Source of the DNA: Bog-473 sp963711065
Lineage (GTDB): Bacteria; Actinomycetota; Acidimicrobiia; Acidimicrobiales; RAAP-2
Direction of reading: 5' to 3'
Length of the DNA: 64,000 nt
NCBI GenBank assembly: GCA_963711065.1
Contig: CAVQCO010000006.1
Location: 434,001 to 498,000 of the forward strand
The notes beneath the pieces are model-generated. The model was given only the letters and a program-made list of their open reading frames with translations. It was not told the origin of the DNA and did not search any database. The position numbers and the translations under genes are program-made. This document shows, piece by piece, positions 25,183 through 33,972 of the stretch (position 1 is its first letter; every line of letters starts with the position of its first letter).

Positions 25183-25968
25183 TCACAGCGGCGTGACGTA
25201 GGCCCCCGAGATCCCGCCGTCGACGAGGAACGTCGACGCGGTCATGAACGAGGAGTCGTCCGAGGCCAGGAAGGCCGCCGCGGCGGCGATCTCGGAGGCC
25301 TCCCCGAAGCGGCCCATGGGGATGTGGACCAGGCGCCGCGCCGCCCGCTCGGGGTCCTTGGCGAAGAGCTCGACGAGCAGTGGCGTGTTGACCGGCCCCG
25401 GGCACAGCGCGTTGACCCGCACACCCTGGCGGGCGAACTGCACACCCAGCTCGCGCGACATGGCGAGCACGCCCCCCTTGGAGGCGGTGTAGCTCACCTG
25501 GCTCGTGGCCGCGCCCATGACGGCCACGAACGAGGCCGTGTTCACGATCGACCCCTTGCCGCGGGCCAGCAGGTGCGGGAGGGCGTGCTTGCAGCAGAGG
25601 TAGACCGAGGTGAGGTTCACCCTTTGCACCCGCTCCCACGCATCGAGGCCGGTGTCGAGGATGGAGTCGTCGTCGGGCGGGCTGATGCCGGCGTTGTTGC
25701 AGCAGACGTCGATCCCCCCGTAGTGCCCCGCCACCTCCGCGTAGAGCGCCTCGACCTCGTCCGCGGACGTCACGTCGGTGCGGACGAAGATGCCGTCCAC
25801 GGCGGCCGCCACCTCTCCCCCGGCGCCCTCGTCGAGGTCGACCACGGCCACACGGGCCCCCTCGGCGGCGAAGCGCTCGCACATGGCGCGGCCGATGCCG
25901 CTGGCGCCGCCGGTCACGACGGCGACGCGGTCGACCAGGCGGCGGGCGTACGGGGCGGTCTCGCTCAT
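25183..25968 (-). CDS. Short-chain dehydrogenase/reductase
   Basis: 261 aa classical SDR. NAD(P) site TGGASGIG near residue 19; Asp after the second strand (VVDLDEG) suggests NAD rather than NADP; NNAGIS; active-site Ser in NTASFVAV and Tyr-Lys in YTASKGG. GAGGAGAG precedes the ATG. It lies 24 bases downstream of an aldehyde dehydrogenase on the same strand, so an alcohol-to-aldehyde-to-acid sequence is plausible. Substrate unknown. Confidence 0.92.
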   Translation of the reverse strand: MSETAPYARRLVDRVAVVTGGASGIGRAMCERFAAEGARVAVVDLDEGAGGEVAAAVDGIFVRTDVTSADEVEALYAEVAGHYGGIDVCCNNAGISPPDDDSILDTGLDAWERVQRVNLTSVYLCCKHALPHLLARGKGSIVNTASFVAVMGAATSQVSYTASKGGVLAMSRELGVQFARQGVRVNALCPGPVNTPLLVELFAKDPERAARRLVHIPMGRFGEASEIAAAAAFLASDDSSFMTASTFLVDGGISGAYVTPL

Positions 25969-25992
25969 GTCTCTCCTCGTGATGTGACGGCG

Positions 25993-27345
25993 CTAGTCCG
26001 AGCTGATGAAGACGTTCTTGACGTCGCAGAACGCATCGAGGGCGTCCGGCCCGAGCTCGCGGCCGATCCCGGACTGCTTCGCCCCGCCGAAGGGCGTCCA
26101 GTAGCGCACCGACGAGTGCGAGTTGACCGACAGCGTCCCCGTCTCGACGGCGCGGGCGACGCGCAGCGCCCGCCCGACGTCGCGCGTCCACAGCGAGCCC
26201 GAGAGCCCGTAGGGGGTGTCGTTGGCGAGGTGGACGGCCTCCGCCTCGTCGGCGAAGGGGATGACGACGACCACCGGCCCGAAGATCTCCTCCGTCGCGG
26301 CCCGGTCGCCCGGGTCGACCGGCGCGAGCACGGTGGGGGCGAACCAGTTCCCCGGGCCCTCCGGGCACGTGCCGCGCACGGCCACCGGGGCGTCCGCGGG
26401 CACGAAGGAGGCGACGGTGGCCAGGTGCGCCTCGGAGATCAGGGGGCCCATCTCGGTGCTCTCGAGCGTGGGGTCGCCGACGGCGACACCGTGCACCGCC
26501 GGCTCGAGCAGCGCCAGGAAGCGCTCGTAGACGGAGCGCTCGACGAGGATGCGCGAGCGGGCACAGCAGTCCTGGCCGGCGTTGTCGAACACGCCGTAGG
26601 GGGCTCGGGCCGCGGCCAGCTCGAGGTCGGCGTCGGCGAAGACGATGTTGGCGCTCTTGCCGCCGAGCTCGAGGGTGACCCGCTTGATCTGCTCGGCGCA
26701 GCCCGCCATCACACGCCGACCGACCTCGGTGGAGCCGGTGAAGCACACCTTGCGCACGGCGGGGTGGGCCACGAAGCGCTCGCCGACGACGCTGCCCTTG
26801 CCGGGCAGGATCTGCAGGACGCCCTCGGGCAGCCCGGCCTCGAGCGCCAGCTCGCCGATGCGCAGCGCGCTGAGCGGCGTCAGCTCGGCCGGCTTGACCA
26901 CGACCGTGTTGCCGGCGGCCAGCGCCGGTGCGAAGCCCCAGCCCGCGATCGCCATGGGGAAGTTCCAGGGCACGATGACGGCCACCACACCGAGCGGCTC
27001 GTAGAAGGTCACGTCGAGGCCTCCGGGCACGGGGATCTGCCGGCCGCACTGCCGCTCCGGGGCCGCCGCGTAGTACTCGAGCACGTCGCGCACGTTCCCG
27101 GCCTCCCAGCGTGCGTTCCCGATCACGTGGCCGGCGTTCGCCACCTCCAGGTCGGCCAGCTCGTCGAGGTGCGAGTCGACGGCGGCGGCGAAGCGCCGGA
27201 GCAGCCGGGCCCGCTCCCCGGGCGCGACGTGCCGCCAGGTCTCGAAGGCGGTGGCCGCCCGCGCGATGGCGGCGTCGGTCTCCTCGGCGGTCAGCCCCTC
27301 GACCTTGGCGATGACCTCTCCGGTGGCTGGGTTGCGGACGTCCAC
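25993..27345 (-). CDS. Aldehyde dehydrogenase family protein
   Basis: 450 aa. Oxidises an aldehyde to the acid with NAD(P). Catalytic Cys is in NAGQDCCARSRI (about residue 256), the Glu in LELGGKSANIVF (about 222), and the cofactor region in VPWNFPMAIAGWGFAPALAAG. About 25 residues shorter at the N-terminus than most family members; the chosen GTG begins at VRNPATGEVIA. Divergent from an acyl-CoA synthetase across 92 bases, upstream of the SDR. Confidence 0.93.
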   Translation of the reverse strand: MDVRNPATGEVIAKVEGLTAEETDAAIARAATAFETWRHVAPGERARLLRRFAAAVDSHLDELADLEVANAGHVIGNARWEAGNVRDVLEYYAAAPERQCGRQIPVPGGLDVTFYEPLGVVAVIVPWNFPMAIAGWGFAPALAAGNTVVVKPAELTPLSALRIGELALEAGLPEGVLQILPGKGSVVGERFVAHPAVRKVCFTGSTEVGRRVMAGCAEQIKRVTLELGGKSANIVFADADLELAAARAPYGVFDNAGQDCCARSRILVERSVYERFLALLEPAVHGVAVGDPTLESTEMGPLISEAHLATVASFVPADAPVAVRGTCPEGPGNWFAPTVLAPVDPGDRAATEEIFGPVVVVIPFADEAEAVHLANDTPYGLSGSLWTRDVGRALRVARAVETGTLSVNSHSSVRYWTPFGGAKQSGIGRELGPDALDAFCDVKNVFISSD

Positions 27346-27423
27346 GGACTGATCTTTGCCGATGGCCGCCCGCAGTCCCCAACCGGGTCGCCGATCGCCC
27401 CGTCCCGGGCGGAGGCCCGCCGG

Positions 27424-27429
27424 TAGTGT
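27424..27429 (+). promoter_or_regulatory. -10 element TAGTGT of the acyl-CoA synthetase gene
   Basis: TAGTGT eight bases before GTG 27438; supports that start over the GTG at 27426, which overlaps the element. Confidence 0.4.
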
Positions 27430-27437
27430 GCGGGGCC

Positions 27438-29117
27438 GTGCCCGAGACCACAGCGCCGCGGACGGCCGTCCAATTCAACCTCGCCAAGGCCTTCGACGTC
27501 CTCGTCGAGAGCCTGGGCGACCGGGAGTGCATCGTGTGGCGCGACCGCCGGCTCAGCTACGGCGACCTCGACGATCGCTCGAAGCGGCTGGCCTCCTACC
27601 TGCACGGCCGCGGGCTCGGCGTGCACCGCGAACGGGCCGACCTCCGGCCCTGGGAGTCGGGACAGGACCATGTCGCGCTCGCGCTCTACAACGGCAACGA
27701 GTACCTCGAGGGGATGCTCGGCTCCTACCGGGCCCGCGTCGCCCCCTTCAACGTGAACTACCGCTACGTCGGCGAGGAGCTGCGCTACCTGCTCGACGAC
27801 GCCCGGCCGCGCGCCATGATCCTGCACTCGTCGCTGGCCCCCACCCTGGCCGAGGTGCTGCCCACCCTCGACGCGCCGCCCGACGTCCTGCTCCAGGTCG
27901 AGGACGAGCCGGGGCACGACCTCCTCCCCGGGGCGGTCTGGTACGAGGAGGCCCTGGCCGCCTCCTCGCCGGACGGGCCGCCCGTCGACCCCTCCCCCGA
28001 CGACCTCTACGTCCTCTACACCGGGGGCACGACCGGCATGCCCAAGGGCGTCCTGTGGCGCCAGCACGACATCTTCATGGCCGCCATGGGCGGGCGGAAG
28101 GTCGGCACGTGGGAGGTCGTGACGAGCTACGAGGACATCACGACCCGCCTCGCCGACAGCTTCCCGGTCCGCCTCATGGTCCTCCCGCCGCTCATGCACG
28201 GCGCCGCGCAGTGGGCCTGCTTCATGCTGATGGCCCAGGGGGCGACCCTGCTCTTCCCCGACGAGACGCACCGCGTCGACCCCGACGACGTGTGGTCGGT
28301 GGTCGAGCGCGAGAAGGCCAACTCCATGACGATCGTGGGCGACGCCGTGTTGCGCCCCCTGCTCCTCCAGCTCGACGCCAAGCACTACGACCTCTCGTCC
28401 TTCTTCGCCGTGGGCAACGGCGGCGCACCCCTGACCCCGGCCGTGCGGGCCATGGCGGTCGAGCGCATCCCCAACCTCGTCATCTCCGACTCGGCCGGGT
28501 CCTCCGAGACCGGCGCGCAGATGCACGTCACCTCGGTCGACGACGTCGAGGTGGGGACGTTCCTGCCCGGCCCCGGCACGGTGGTGACCGACGAGACGTT
28601 CACCCGCGTGCTCCCGCCGGGGCACGAGGGCAACGGCTGGCTGGCGCAGACCGGGAGCGTGCCGCTCGGGTATCTCGGCGACGAGGCCAAGACGGCGCGC
28701 ACCTTCCCCGTCATCGGCGGCGTCCGCTACTCCATCCCCGGCGACCGGGCGCGGCACCTGGCCAACGGCGAGATCCAGCTGCTCGGGCGCGACTCGGTGA
28801 CGGTCAACTCCGGCGGCGAGAAGATCTTCGTCGAGGAGGTCGAGCGGGCCATCGCCGGCCATCCCGCCGTGGCCGACGTCGTCGTGACGGGGCGGCCGAG
28901 CGAGCGCTGGGGCTCCGAGGTGGTCGCCGTCGTCCAGCTCGCCGACGGCGCGTCGGCCGACGCATCGTCCATCGTCGAAGAGGCCTCGGCCCACATCGCG
29001 CGCTACAAGCTGCCCAAGGAGGTGGTGTTCGTGCCGAGCATCCAGCGCTCGCCCTCGGGCAAGGCGGACTACCGCTGGGCGGCGGAGACGGCCGTCAAGG
29101 GCGCCGCGGGAGCCTGA
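27438..29117 (+). CDS. AMP-dependent acyl-CoA synthetase
   Basis: 559 aa ANL-superfamily ligase. ATP-binding P-loop YTGGTTGMPKGVLWR near residue 200, SDSAGSSETG motif, SIPGDRARH hinge and the C-terminal SPSGKADYRW with the catalytic lysine are all present. It resembles the medium/long-chain or cholesterol side-chain (FadD) type of actinobacteria. Start GTG 27438 follows TAGTGT by eight bases. A GNAT gene follows after 2 bases. Confidence 0.92.
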   Translation: MPETTAPRTAVQFNLAKAFDVLVESLGDRECIVWRDRRLSYGDLDDRSKRLASYLHGRGLGVHRERADLRPWESGQDHVALALYNGNEYLEGMLGSYRARVAPFNVNYRYVGEELRYLLDDARPRAMILHSSLAPTLAEVLPTLDAPPDVLLQVEDEPGHDLLPGAVWYEEALAASSPDGPPVDPSPDDLYVLYTGGTTGMPKGVLWRQHDIFMAAMGGRKVGTWEVVTSYEDITTRLADSFPVRLMVLPPLMHGAAQWACFMLMAQGATLLFPDETHRVDPDDVWSVVEREKANSMTIVGDAVLRPLLLQLDAKHYDLSSFFAVGNGGAPLTPAVRAMAVERIPNLVISDSAGSSETGAQMHVTSVDDVEVGTFLPGPGTVVTDETFTRVLPPGHEGNGWLAQTGSVPLGYLGDEAKTARTFPVIGGVRYSIPGDRARHLANGEIQLLGRDSVTVNSGGEKIFVEEVERAIAGHPAVADVVVTGRPSERWGSEVVAVVQLADGASADASSIVEEASAHIARYKLPKEVVFVPSIQRSPSGKADYRWAAETAVKGAAGA

Positions 29118-29119
29118 CC

Positions 29120-29692
29120 GTGGCGCCGCCCGGGCCGACGATCACGACGGCGCGCCTCGTGCTGCGACCGTTCACCGACGTGGACCGGGCGCCCTTCGCC
29201 GAGCTGAACACCCACCCGCTCGTCGTCGAGTCGCTCGGCGAGTCGCCGAGCCGGGCCGAGAGCGACGCCGCGCTCGACCGGTACGACGCGGAGATGGCAC
29301 GCGAGGGGTGGGGCCTGTGGGCGGTCGCGCTGCCCGGCGGGGCGCCCTTCGTCGGCATGGTGGGCCTGCACCGGGTCAACACCGCACTGCCGTGCGCCCC
29401 GGCCGTCGAGGTCGGCTGGCGGCTCCACCCCGACCACTGGGGGCACGGGTACGCCACCGAGGCCGCCGCGGCCTCGGTGCGCTTCGGCTTCGACGAGGCG
29501 GGGCTGGACGAGATCGTCGCCTTCACCACCACGCTGAACACGCGCTCGCAGGCGGTCATGGAGCGGATCGGCATGGTGCGCGACCCCGGGGGCGACTTCG
29601 ACCACCCGCGGCTGCCCGAGGGCAGCCCGCTGCGGCGCCACGTGCTCTACCGGGTCACGCCGTCACAGGTGAGGCCTACGGTGGCGCCGTGA
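29120..29692 (+). CDS. GNAT acetyltransferase, RimJ/RimL type
   Basis: 190 aa. TARLVLRPFTDVDRAPFAEL at the N-terminus and the acetyl-CoA site WGHGYATEAAAASVRFGF are standard for RimJ-like N-acetyltransferases. VMERIGMVRD near the end is also typical. GTG start two bases after the synthetase stop; the stop overlaps tag. Target unknown. Confidence 0.9.
   Translation: MAPPGPTITTARLVLRPFTDVDRAPFAELNTHPLVVESLGESPSRAESDAALDRYDAEMAREGWGLWAVALPGGAPFVGMVGLHRVNTALPCAPAVEVGWRLHPDHWGHGYATEAAAASVRFGFDEAGLDEIVAFTTTLNTRSQAVMERIGMVRDPGGDFDHPRLPEGSPLRRHVLYRVTPSQVRPTVAP
29677..29682 (+). promoter_or_regulatory. -10 element TACGGT of tag, inside the GNAT gene
   Basis: TACGGT six bases before GTG 29689, within the 3' end of the upstream gene; would give tag its own leaderless transcript. 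Confidence 0.4.
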
Positions 29693-30276
29693 GCGCCGCC
29701 GAGCCCACGCGCTGCGACTGGGCCGGCACCGATCCCGCGATGGTGGCGTACCACGACACCGAGTGGGGGGTGCCGGTGCACGACGACCCGACGCACTTCG
29801 AGTTCCTCGTCCTGGAGGGCGCGCAGGCCGGATTGAGCTGGGCCACCATCCTCAAGCGGCGCGCCGGCTACCACAAGGCCTTCGCCGGCTTCGATCCCGC
29901 CAAGGTGGCGCGCTTCACGCCGGCCCGGGTGGAGAAGCTGCTGCAGGATCCCGGGATCATCCGCAACCGGGCCAAGGTCGAGGCCACGGTGCGCAACGCG
30001 CGCGCCTTCCTCGACGTGCAGGAGGAGTTCGGCTCCTTCGACGCCTACGTGTGGGGCTTCGTGGGCGGCCGCCCGATCGTGCACACGTGGAAGCGCATGG
30101 CCCAGCTGCCGGCGATCACGCCGGAGTCGGAGGCGCTCAGCAAGGACCTGCGCCGGCGGGGCTTCGGCTTCGTCGGCCCCACCGTCTGCTACGCGCACCT
30201 GCAGGCGACCGGGCTGGTCAACGACCACCTGGTGCGCTGCTTCCGCTACGCCGAGCTCACAGGGTCCGGCGCATGA
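29689..30276 (+). CDS. tag: DNA-3-methyladenine glycosylase I
   Basis: 195 aa, the family length. Removes 3-methyladenine from alkylated DNA. Zinc-snap residues are all found: Cys in TRCDWAG, His in YHDTEWG, and His/Cys in VNDHLVRCFR. The base-recognition glutamate is in VLEGAQAGLSW. The last 20 bases overlap the convergent GNAT gene. Confidence 0.95.
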   Translation: MSAAEPTRCDWAGTDPAMVAYHDTEWGVPVHDDPTHFEFLVLEGAQAGLSWATILKRRAGYHKAFAGFDPAKVARFTPARVEKLLQDPGIIRNRAKVEATVRNARAFLDVQEEFGSFDAYVWGFVGGRPIVHTWKRMAQLPAITPESEALSKDLRRRGFGFVGPTVCYAHLQATGLVNDHLVRCFRYAELTGSGA

Positions 30277-30763
30277 GGACCCGGGTGCCGTAGCGACCCA
30301 TCACCGCCTCCTCGGGCTCGAGGCCGTGCGTCAGCAGCCAGTCGTCGACGGGGCCCACCTCGACGAAGCCCTCCGAGGCGTAGAACGGACCGTTCCAGGG
30401 CACGGCGTCGCGGTAGGTGGCGAGCGTGAGGTCGCGGTAGCCCTGCCCGGCCGCCCAGGCGCACCGCGCACGCAGCAGTGCCCGGCCGATGCCGCGCCTG
30501 CCGTGGTCGGGGTGGACGGAGAGCTGTTCGAGGTGGGCGCCGTCCCCGACGCGGTCGATGCGGCACAACCCCACGGGCGGGTCGCCGGCCACGAGGACGA
30601 CCAGGGCCGCCGCGAATTCCTCCACCGTGCCGGGGCCGGGCAGCGGGCCGATGCCGAGCGGGACGAAGAGCGTGTCGGCGGCCGCCTCGAGGGCGGGGAG
30701 CAGCGCCAGCTCGTCGGGCCGCACGGGGCGCACGTCAGGGTTGGAGTCGAGCGTGGGGTCCAC
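30257..30763 (-). CDS. GNAT family N-acetyltransferase
   Basis: 168 aa. Acetyl-CoA site VHPDHGRRGIGRALLRARC and the preceding HLEQLSV strand are typical; YASEGFVEVG near the end as well. Target unknown. GTG start with TACCGT six bases upstream. Its promoter overlaps that of the divergent quinone oxidoreductase. Confidence 0.9.
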   Translation of the reverse strand: MDPTLDSNPDVRPVRPDELALLPALEAAADTLFVPLGIGPLPGPGTVEEFAAALVVLVAGDPPVGLCRIDRVGDGAHLEQLSVHPDHGRRGIGRALLRARCAWAAGQGYRDLTLATYRDAVPWNGPFYASEGFVEVGPVDDWLLTHGLEPEEAVMGRYGTRVLMRRTL

Positions 30764-30769
30764 TGGCCG

Positions 30770-30779
30770 ACGGTAGCGT
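30770..30779. promoter_or_regulatory. Overlapping divergent -10 elements
   Basis: TACCGT on the minus strand (30770-30775, six bases before the GNAT GTG) and TAGCGT on the plus strand (30774-30779, eight bases before the oxidoreductase GTG) share two bases, so the two genes cannot easily be transcribed at once. Confidence 0.4.
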
Positions 30780-30787
30780 GTCGGCCC

Positions 30788-31763
30788 GTGCGCGCCGTCG
30801 TCTGCAACGAGCTCGGTCCGCCGTCGCTGTTACGGGTGGAGGAGCGCCCCGACCCGGTGCCGGGACCTGGCCACGTCGTGGTCGACGTGGAGGCGGCGGG
30901 CGTGAACTACGTGGACGCGCTGTTCGTCGGGGGGCAGTACCAGATCAAGCCGCCCGTCCCCTTCGTGCCGGGGACCGAGTCCGCCGGGCGCGTGGCCCAG
31001 ATCGGCGACGTCGGCGGGCGGGCTCGAGGTCGGCCAGCGCGTGCTGGTCTCGGCCGGGCTGGGCGGCTTCGCCACCAAGGTCGCCGCGCCGGCGGCCGCG
31101 GTGACGGCACTCCCCGACGTGCTCGACGCGCCGCGGGCGGCCACGTTCACCCAGAGCTACAGCACCTGCCTCTTCGCCCTACGCGAGCGGGCCGCGGCCC
31201 AGGCGGGCGAATCGGTCCTCGTCCTCGGCGCCGGCGGCGGTGTCGGGCTGGCCGCCATCGGCGTGGCCCGGGCCCTCGGGTGCCGGGTGCTCGGCGTGGC
31301 CTCGAGCGCGGAGAAGCGCGCCGCCGCGCTCGCCGCGGGGGCGGAGGCCGTGCTCGACCCAGCGGCCGAGCCCGTCAAGGATGCGGCGCGGGTCTGGGCG
31401 GGGGGCACCGGCGTGGACCTCGTCGTGGACCCTGTGGGCGGCGCGCTGGCCGAGCCGTCGCTGCGCGCCCTGGGCGACCGGGGCCGCTATCTCGTCATCG
31501 GGTTCGCGAGCGGCCCGATCCCCTCCGTCCCGCTCAACCAGGTGCTCCTGCGCAACCGCACCGTCATCGGGATCGACTGGGGCATCTGGGCCATGCAGCA
31601 CGCCGAAGAGCAGCGCGCGCTGTTGGCCGACCTGCTCGCCATGGTGGCCGGCGGGATCATCGACCCGGTCCACCCGACCGTGTACCCGCTCGACGACGTG
31701 GCCCGGGCGCTCGAGGACCTCCTCGGCCGGCGCACGGTGGGCAAGATCGCGCTCATCCCCTAA
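30788..31763 (+). CDS. NADPH:quinone oxidoreductase, MDR family (frameshifted)
   Basis: Zinc-free medium-chain reductase of about 325 aa. N-terminal PGPGHVVVDVEAAGVNYVDAL and FVPGTESAGRVAQIGDV are in one frame; GLEVGQRVLVSAGLGGFATKV onward, with the cofactor loop VLGAGGGVGLAAIG, is in another. The switch is at about 31012-31022 in a G-rich stretch (gtcggcgggcgggctc). Both halves are well conserved, so an indel error is more likely than a dead gene. The stop overlaps the convergent HNH gene by four bases. Confidence 0.85.
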
Positions 31764-32917
31764 CCGCGCCAGCGGGTGCCGGCGGTCCAGAGTGGAGAGG
31801 GGCGCGACGTGATGACCCGGCCCGACGGGCCGGCGAAAGTGAGCTCCTCGTTGGCGTTGCCCGTCATCTTCCAGCCGCCGCTGTGGACCACGTGATGGTG
31901 GTGCACGCACATAAGCGCGAGGTTGTCGAGGTCGGTGCGGCCGCCGGGGTTCCACGGCAGGATGTGATGGGTGTTGGTGAAGGTGACGTTGGTGCAGCCC
32001 GGGAAGCGGCAATGGCGGTCCCGGCGCATCACCTCTCGGCGTTGGGCATCGCTGGGTGTCCGCCGGGCCCGGCCTTCGTACATCGAGTGGCCCACGTCGT
32101 CGTCGACCCCGATGGCGATGGTGGCGTCACAGGCGATCTGACGCACGGTTTCGGTGCTGATCAGGCCATCTCGCTCGAGCTCGCCAGCGAACGTGGTCGT
32201 CTCGCCCGACTCCTCGACCAGGGTGGCCAGAGGCACGTGGACGACCACGAAATATGGGCTGGCCGTGGTGGCACGCTCGGCGGCCGATGAGCGGATCATC
32301 TCGACGAAGGCGTCGCAGAGGCGCTGGTCCCAGGGCGTCTCGCCGTCGGTGGGCACGTTGCGGGCCCGAGCCTCGAGGCAGACTCGGGACTCGGCGAAGG
32401 ACTCGGGAGGGAGCTGCACGGTCATGGTGCGGAACTGATCGTTGAAGCGCAAGAAGCGCCGGTCATACGCGGATCGGCCCGGCGGCGGCGGCTTGGCGGC
32501 GGTATTCAAGCGGGCCAGGTCCGCCAGTTCGCGCACTGAGCACTCCTGGGCCCGGTCACAAAGTTCCTGGTCACTCTCTGGGGTGGCCACCTCGGCTACG
32601 GCGCGGAGCTTGTCCAGGGACAGGTCCCCGGCGCACATCGACTCGACGAGGTGCGGCATGTCCCAGGCCCTCTCACCGAGACGGGTCAGGGCCCGCACCG
32701 TCGCGAGCGAGACGCCGAAGCGCTCCGCGGCCCATGGTTCGGTCGCTGTCGCCCCTTCATCTCGGTAGGCCTGGCGCCGGCCGACCTCGCCCAGGAGCAC
32801 GACGATGGCTCCCTCGACGGCCGCCTTCTGACGGAAGAGCCCGTCGAGACGCTCGGCGATCGCGTCGTTCGACAAGGCCGCGGCCGAGGCGATCGTGTCC
32901 GTTTGAGTCTCGGGCAT
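31760..32917 (-). CDS. DUF222-type protein with C-terminal HNH nuclease domain
   Basis: 385 aa. The first ~270 residues match the DUF222/13E12-repeat pattern (LFRQKAAVEGAIVVLLGEVG; LTRLGERAWDMPHLVESMCAGDLS). The C-terminus is an HNH domain with CRFPGC, THHILPWNPGGRTDLDNLALMC and HHHHVVHSGGW, all metal and catalytic residues kept. Such genes are numerous in actinobacteria and behave like a dispersed, mobile-like family; their role is not settled. No terminal repeats are visible around it. Confidence 0.88.
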   Translation of the reverse strand: MPETQTDTIASAAALSNDAIAERLDGLFRQKAAVEGAIVVLLGEVGRRQAYRDEGATATEPWAAERFGVSLATVRALTRLGERAWDMPHLVESMCAGDLSLDKLRAVAEVATPESDQELCDRAQECSVRELADLARLNTAAKPPPPGRSAYDRRFLRFNDQFRTMTVQLPPESFAESRVCLEARARNVPTDGETPWDQRLCDAFVEMIRSSAAERATTASPYFVVVHVPLATLVEESGETTTFAGELERDGLISTETVRQIACDATIAIGVDDDVGHSMYEGRARRTPSDAQRREVMRRDRHCRFPGCTNVTFTNTHHILPWNPGGRTDLDNLALMCVHHHHVVHSGGWKMTGNANEELTFAGPSGRVITSRPSPLWTAGTRWRG

Positions 32918-33009
32918 CGGGACGAGAACGGTCCCCCCAAGCCGGAGTGTTGCACAAGGTTCGACGAACCGGCACTGGAGAAGCGGGCGTCGGCGTCGGC
33001 GTTGTGCGC

Positions 33010-33972
33010 TCAGGAATCGCGCGACTGCACCCACCACATGGTGAACCCCACCAAACCCAGGGCCAGCACGAGGAAGATCCCGGCCTCCATCCCCTGGAAG
33101 GCCCAGAAGCGACTGTCGGGCTGGTAAGTGACCAGCTGGTGGAACCCGTGCGAGGCGAAGCACTGGCTGTTCACCGCCCCCCCTTTCAACAGGGCGCCGC
33201 CGCAGTCGGCGGGGATCTGGGGAAAGTGGCGCAGCAGCGAGATGTACCCGGTCCCCAGGTCCTGGCCGCGGCCGTTCACGAAACTGGTCGACAGGACCCA
33301 GGCGCCAGAAGGGCTGCTGGCCGGACCGACGGGTGAGAAGAGCTTCGTGAGGGGCGCCATGAGATGCGGGCGCAGGTAGACGCCGATGAGGGCGCGGAGT
33401 CCCACGAAGAGGGCGAGCGTGACCGCGAGGCTGGGGAGCACGCGTCGCAGCACCGACCCGACGGCGATGCCGAGCGCGACGGCGAAGAGCGCGTAGGCCA
33501 CGGGAACGATGCCCTGAATGTCGAAGGCCTGGAAGCGTGAGTTCAGCGCGTTCTCGGGGACGCGCCAGTAGCTGACGAGTGCCGCCAGTGCGGCTCCCCA
33601 CAGCGCCGCGGCGACCAACGACCATCCGATGTTCACGCGGAGCCAGTGCCGGCGACTGACCCCTTGCGTCCACGCCAGGTTGTGCGTGCCGTCCTCGAAC
33701 TCCTTCGACAGCAACGGGGCACCCCAGAAGAGGCCGAAGAGCAGCGGCACGACCAGCGTGAGATCGACCAGGTCGATGATCGCGCCGTCGCCGCGGAAGA
33801 GCGACGACGAGACCAGGTCGCCGCAGTGCGCCGCGGCGCAGGCCGCCAACGAGTTGCGGTAGTCGTCGGCCATCACCTTGCCGGTCACCAGGAGCACGGC
33901 GGCGAGCACGGCCAATGCGGCGGCGGCGAAGTAGACCTGGTTGCGGTGCAGGCGCCAGACGAGGAGGTTCAC
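33010..33972 (-). CDS. ABC transporter permease
   Basis: 320 aa with about six membrane helices and a large outer loop between the last two. EFEDGTHNLAWTQGVSRRHWLRV near residue 90 is the pattern of ABC-2 permeases partnered with YtrA-type GntR regulators. GTG 33972 overlaps the ATPase stop. Substrate unknown; such systems export peptides or lipophilic antibiotics. Confidence 0.88.
   Translation of the reverse strand: MNLLVWRLHRNQVYFAAAALAVLAAVLLVTGKVMADDYRNSLAACAAAHCGDLVSSSLFRGDGAIIDLVDLTLVVPLLFGLFWGAPLLSKEFEDGTHNLAWTQGVSRRHWLRVNIGWSLVAAALWGAALAALVSYWRVPENALNSRFQAFDIQGIVPVAYALFAVALGIAVGSVLRRVLPSLAVTLALFVGLRALIGVYLRPHLMAPLTKLFSPVGPASSPSGAWVLSTSFVNGRGQDLGTGYISLLRHFPQIPADCGGALLKGGAVNSQCFASHGFHQLVTYQPDSRFWAFQGMEAGIFLVLALGLVGFTMWWVQSRDS

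Noticed and set aside
24605..27532. 975-codon minus-strand frame spanning the SDR and aldehyde dehydrogenase genes
   Set aside because: Only the last 181 codons form a plausible protein with its own signal peptide and Shine-Dalgarno; the rest is an arginine-rich shadow.
31760..32917. HNH protein as an active homing element or part of a defence system
   Set aside because: It has no flanking repeats, no intron or intein context and no partner defence genes; DUF222-HNH genes are abundant in actinobacteria.
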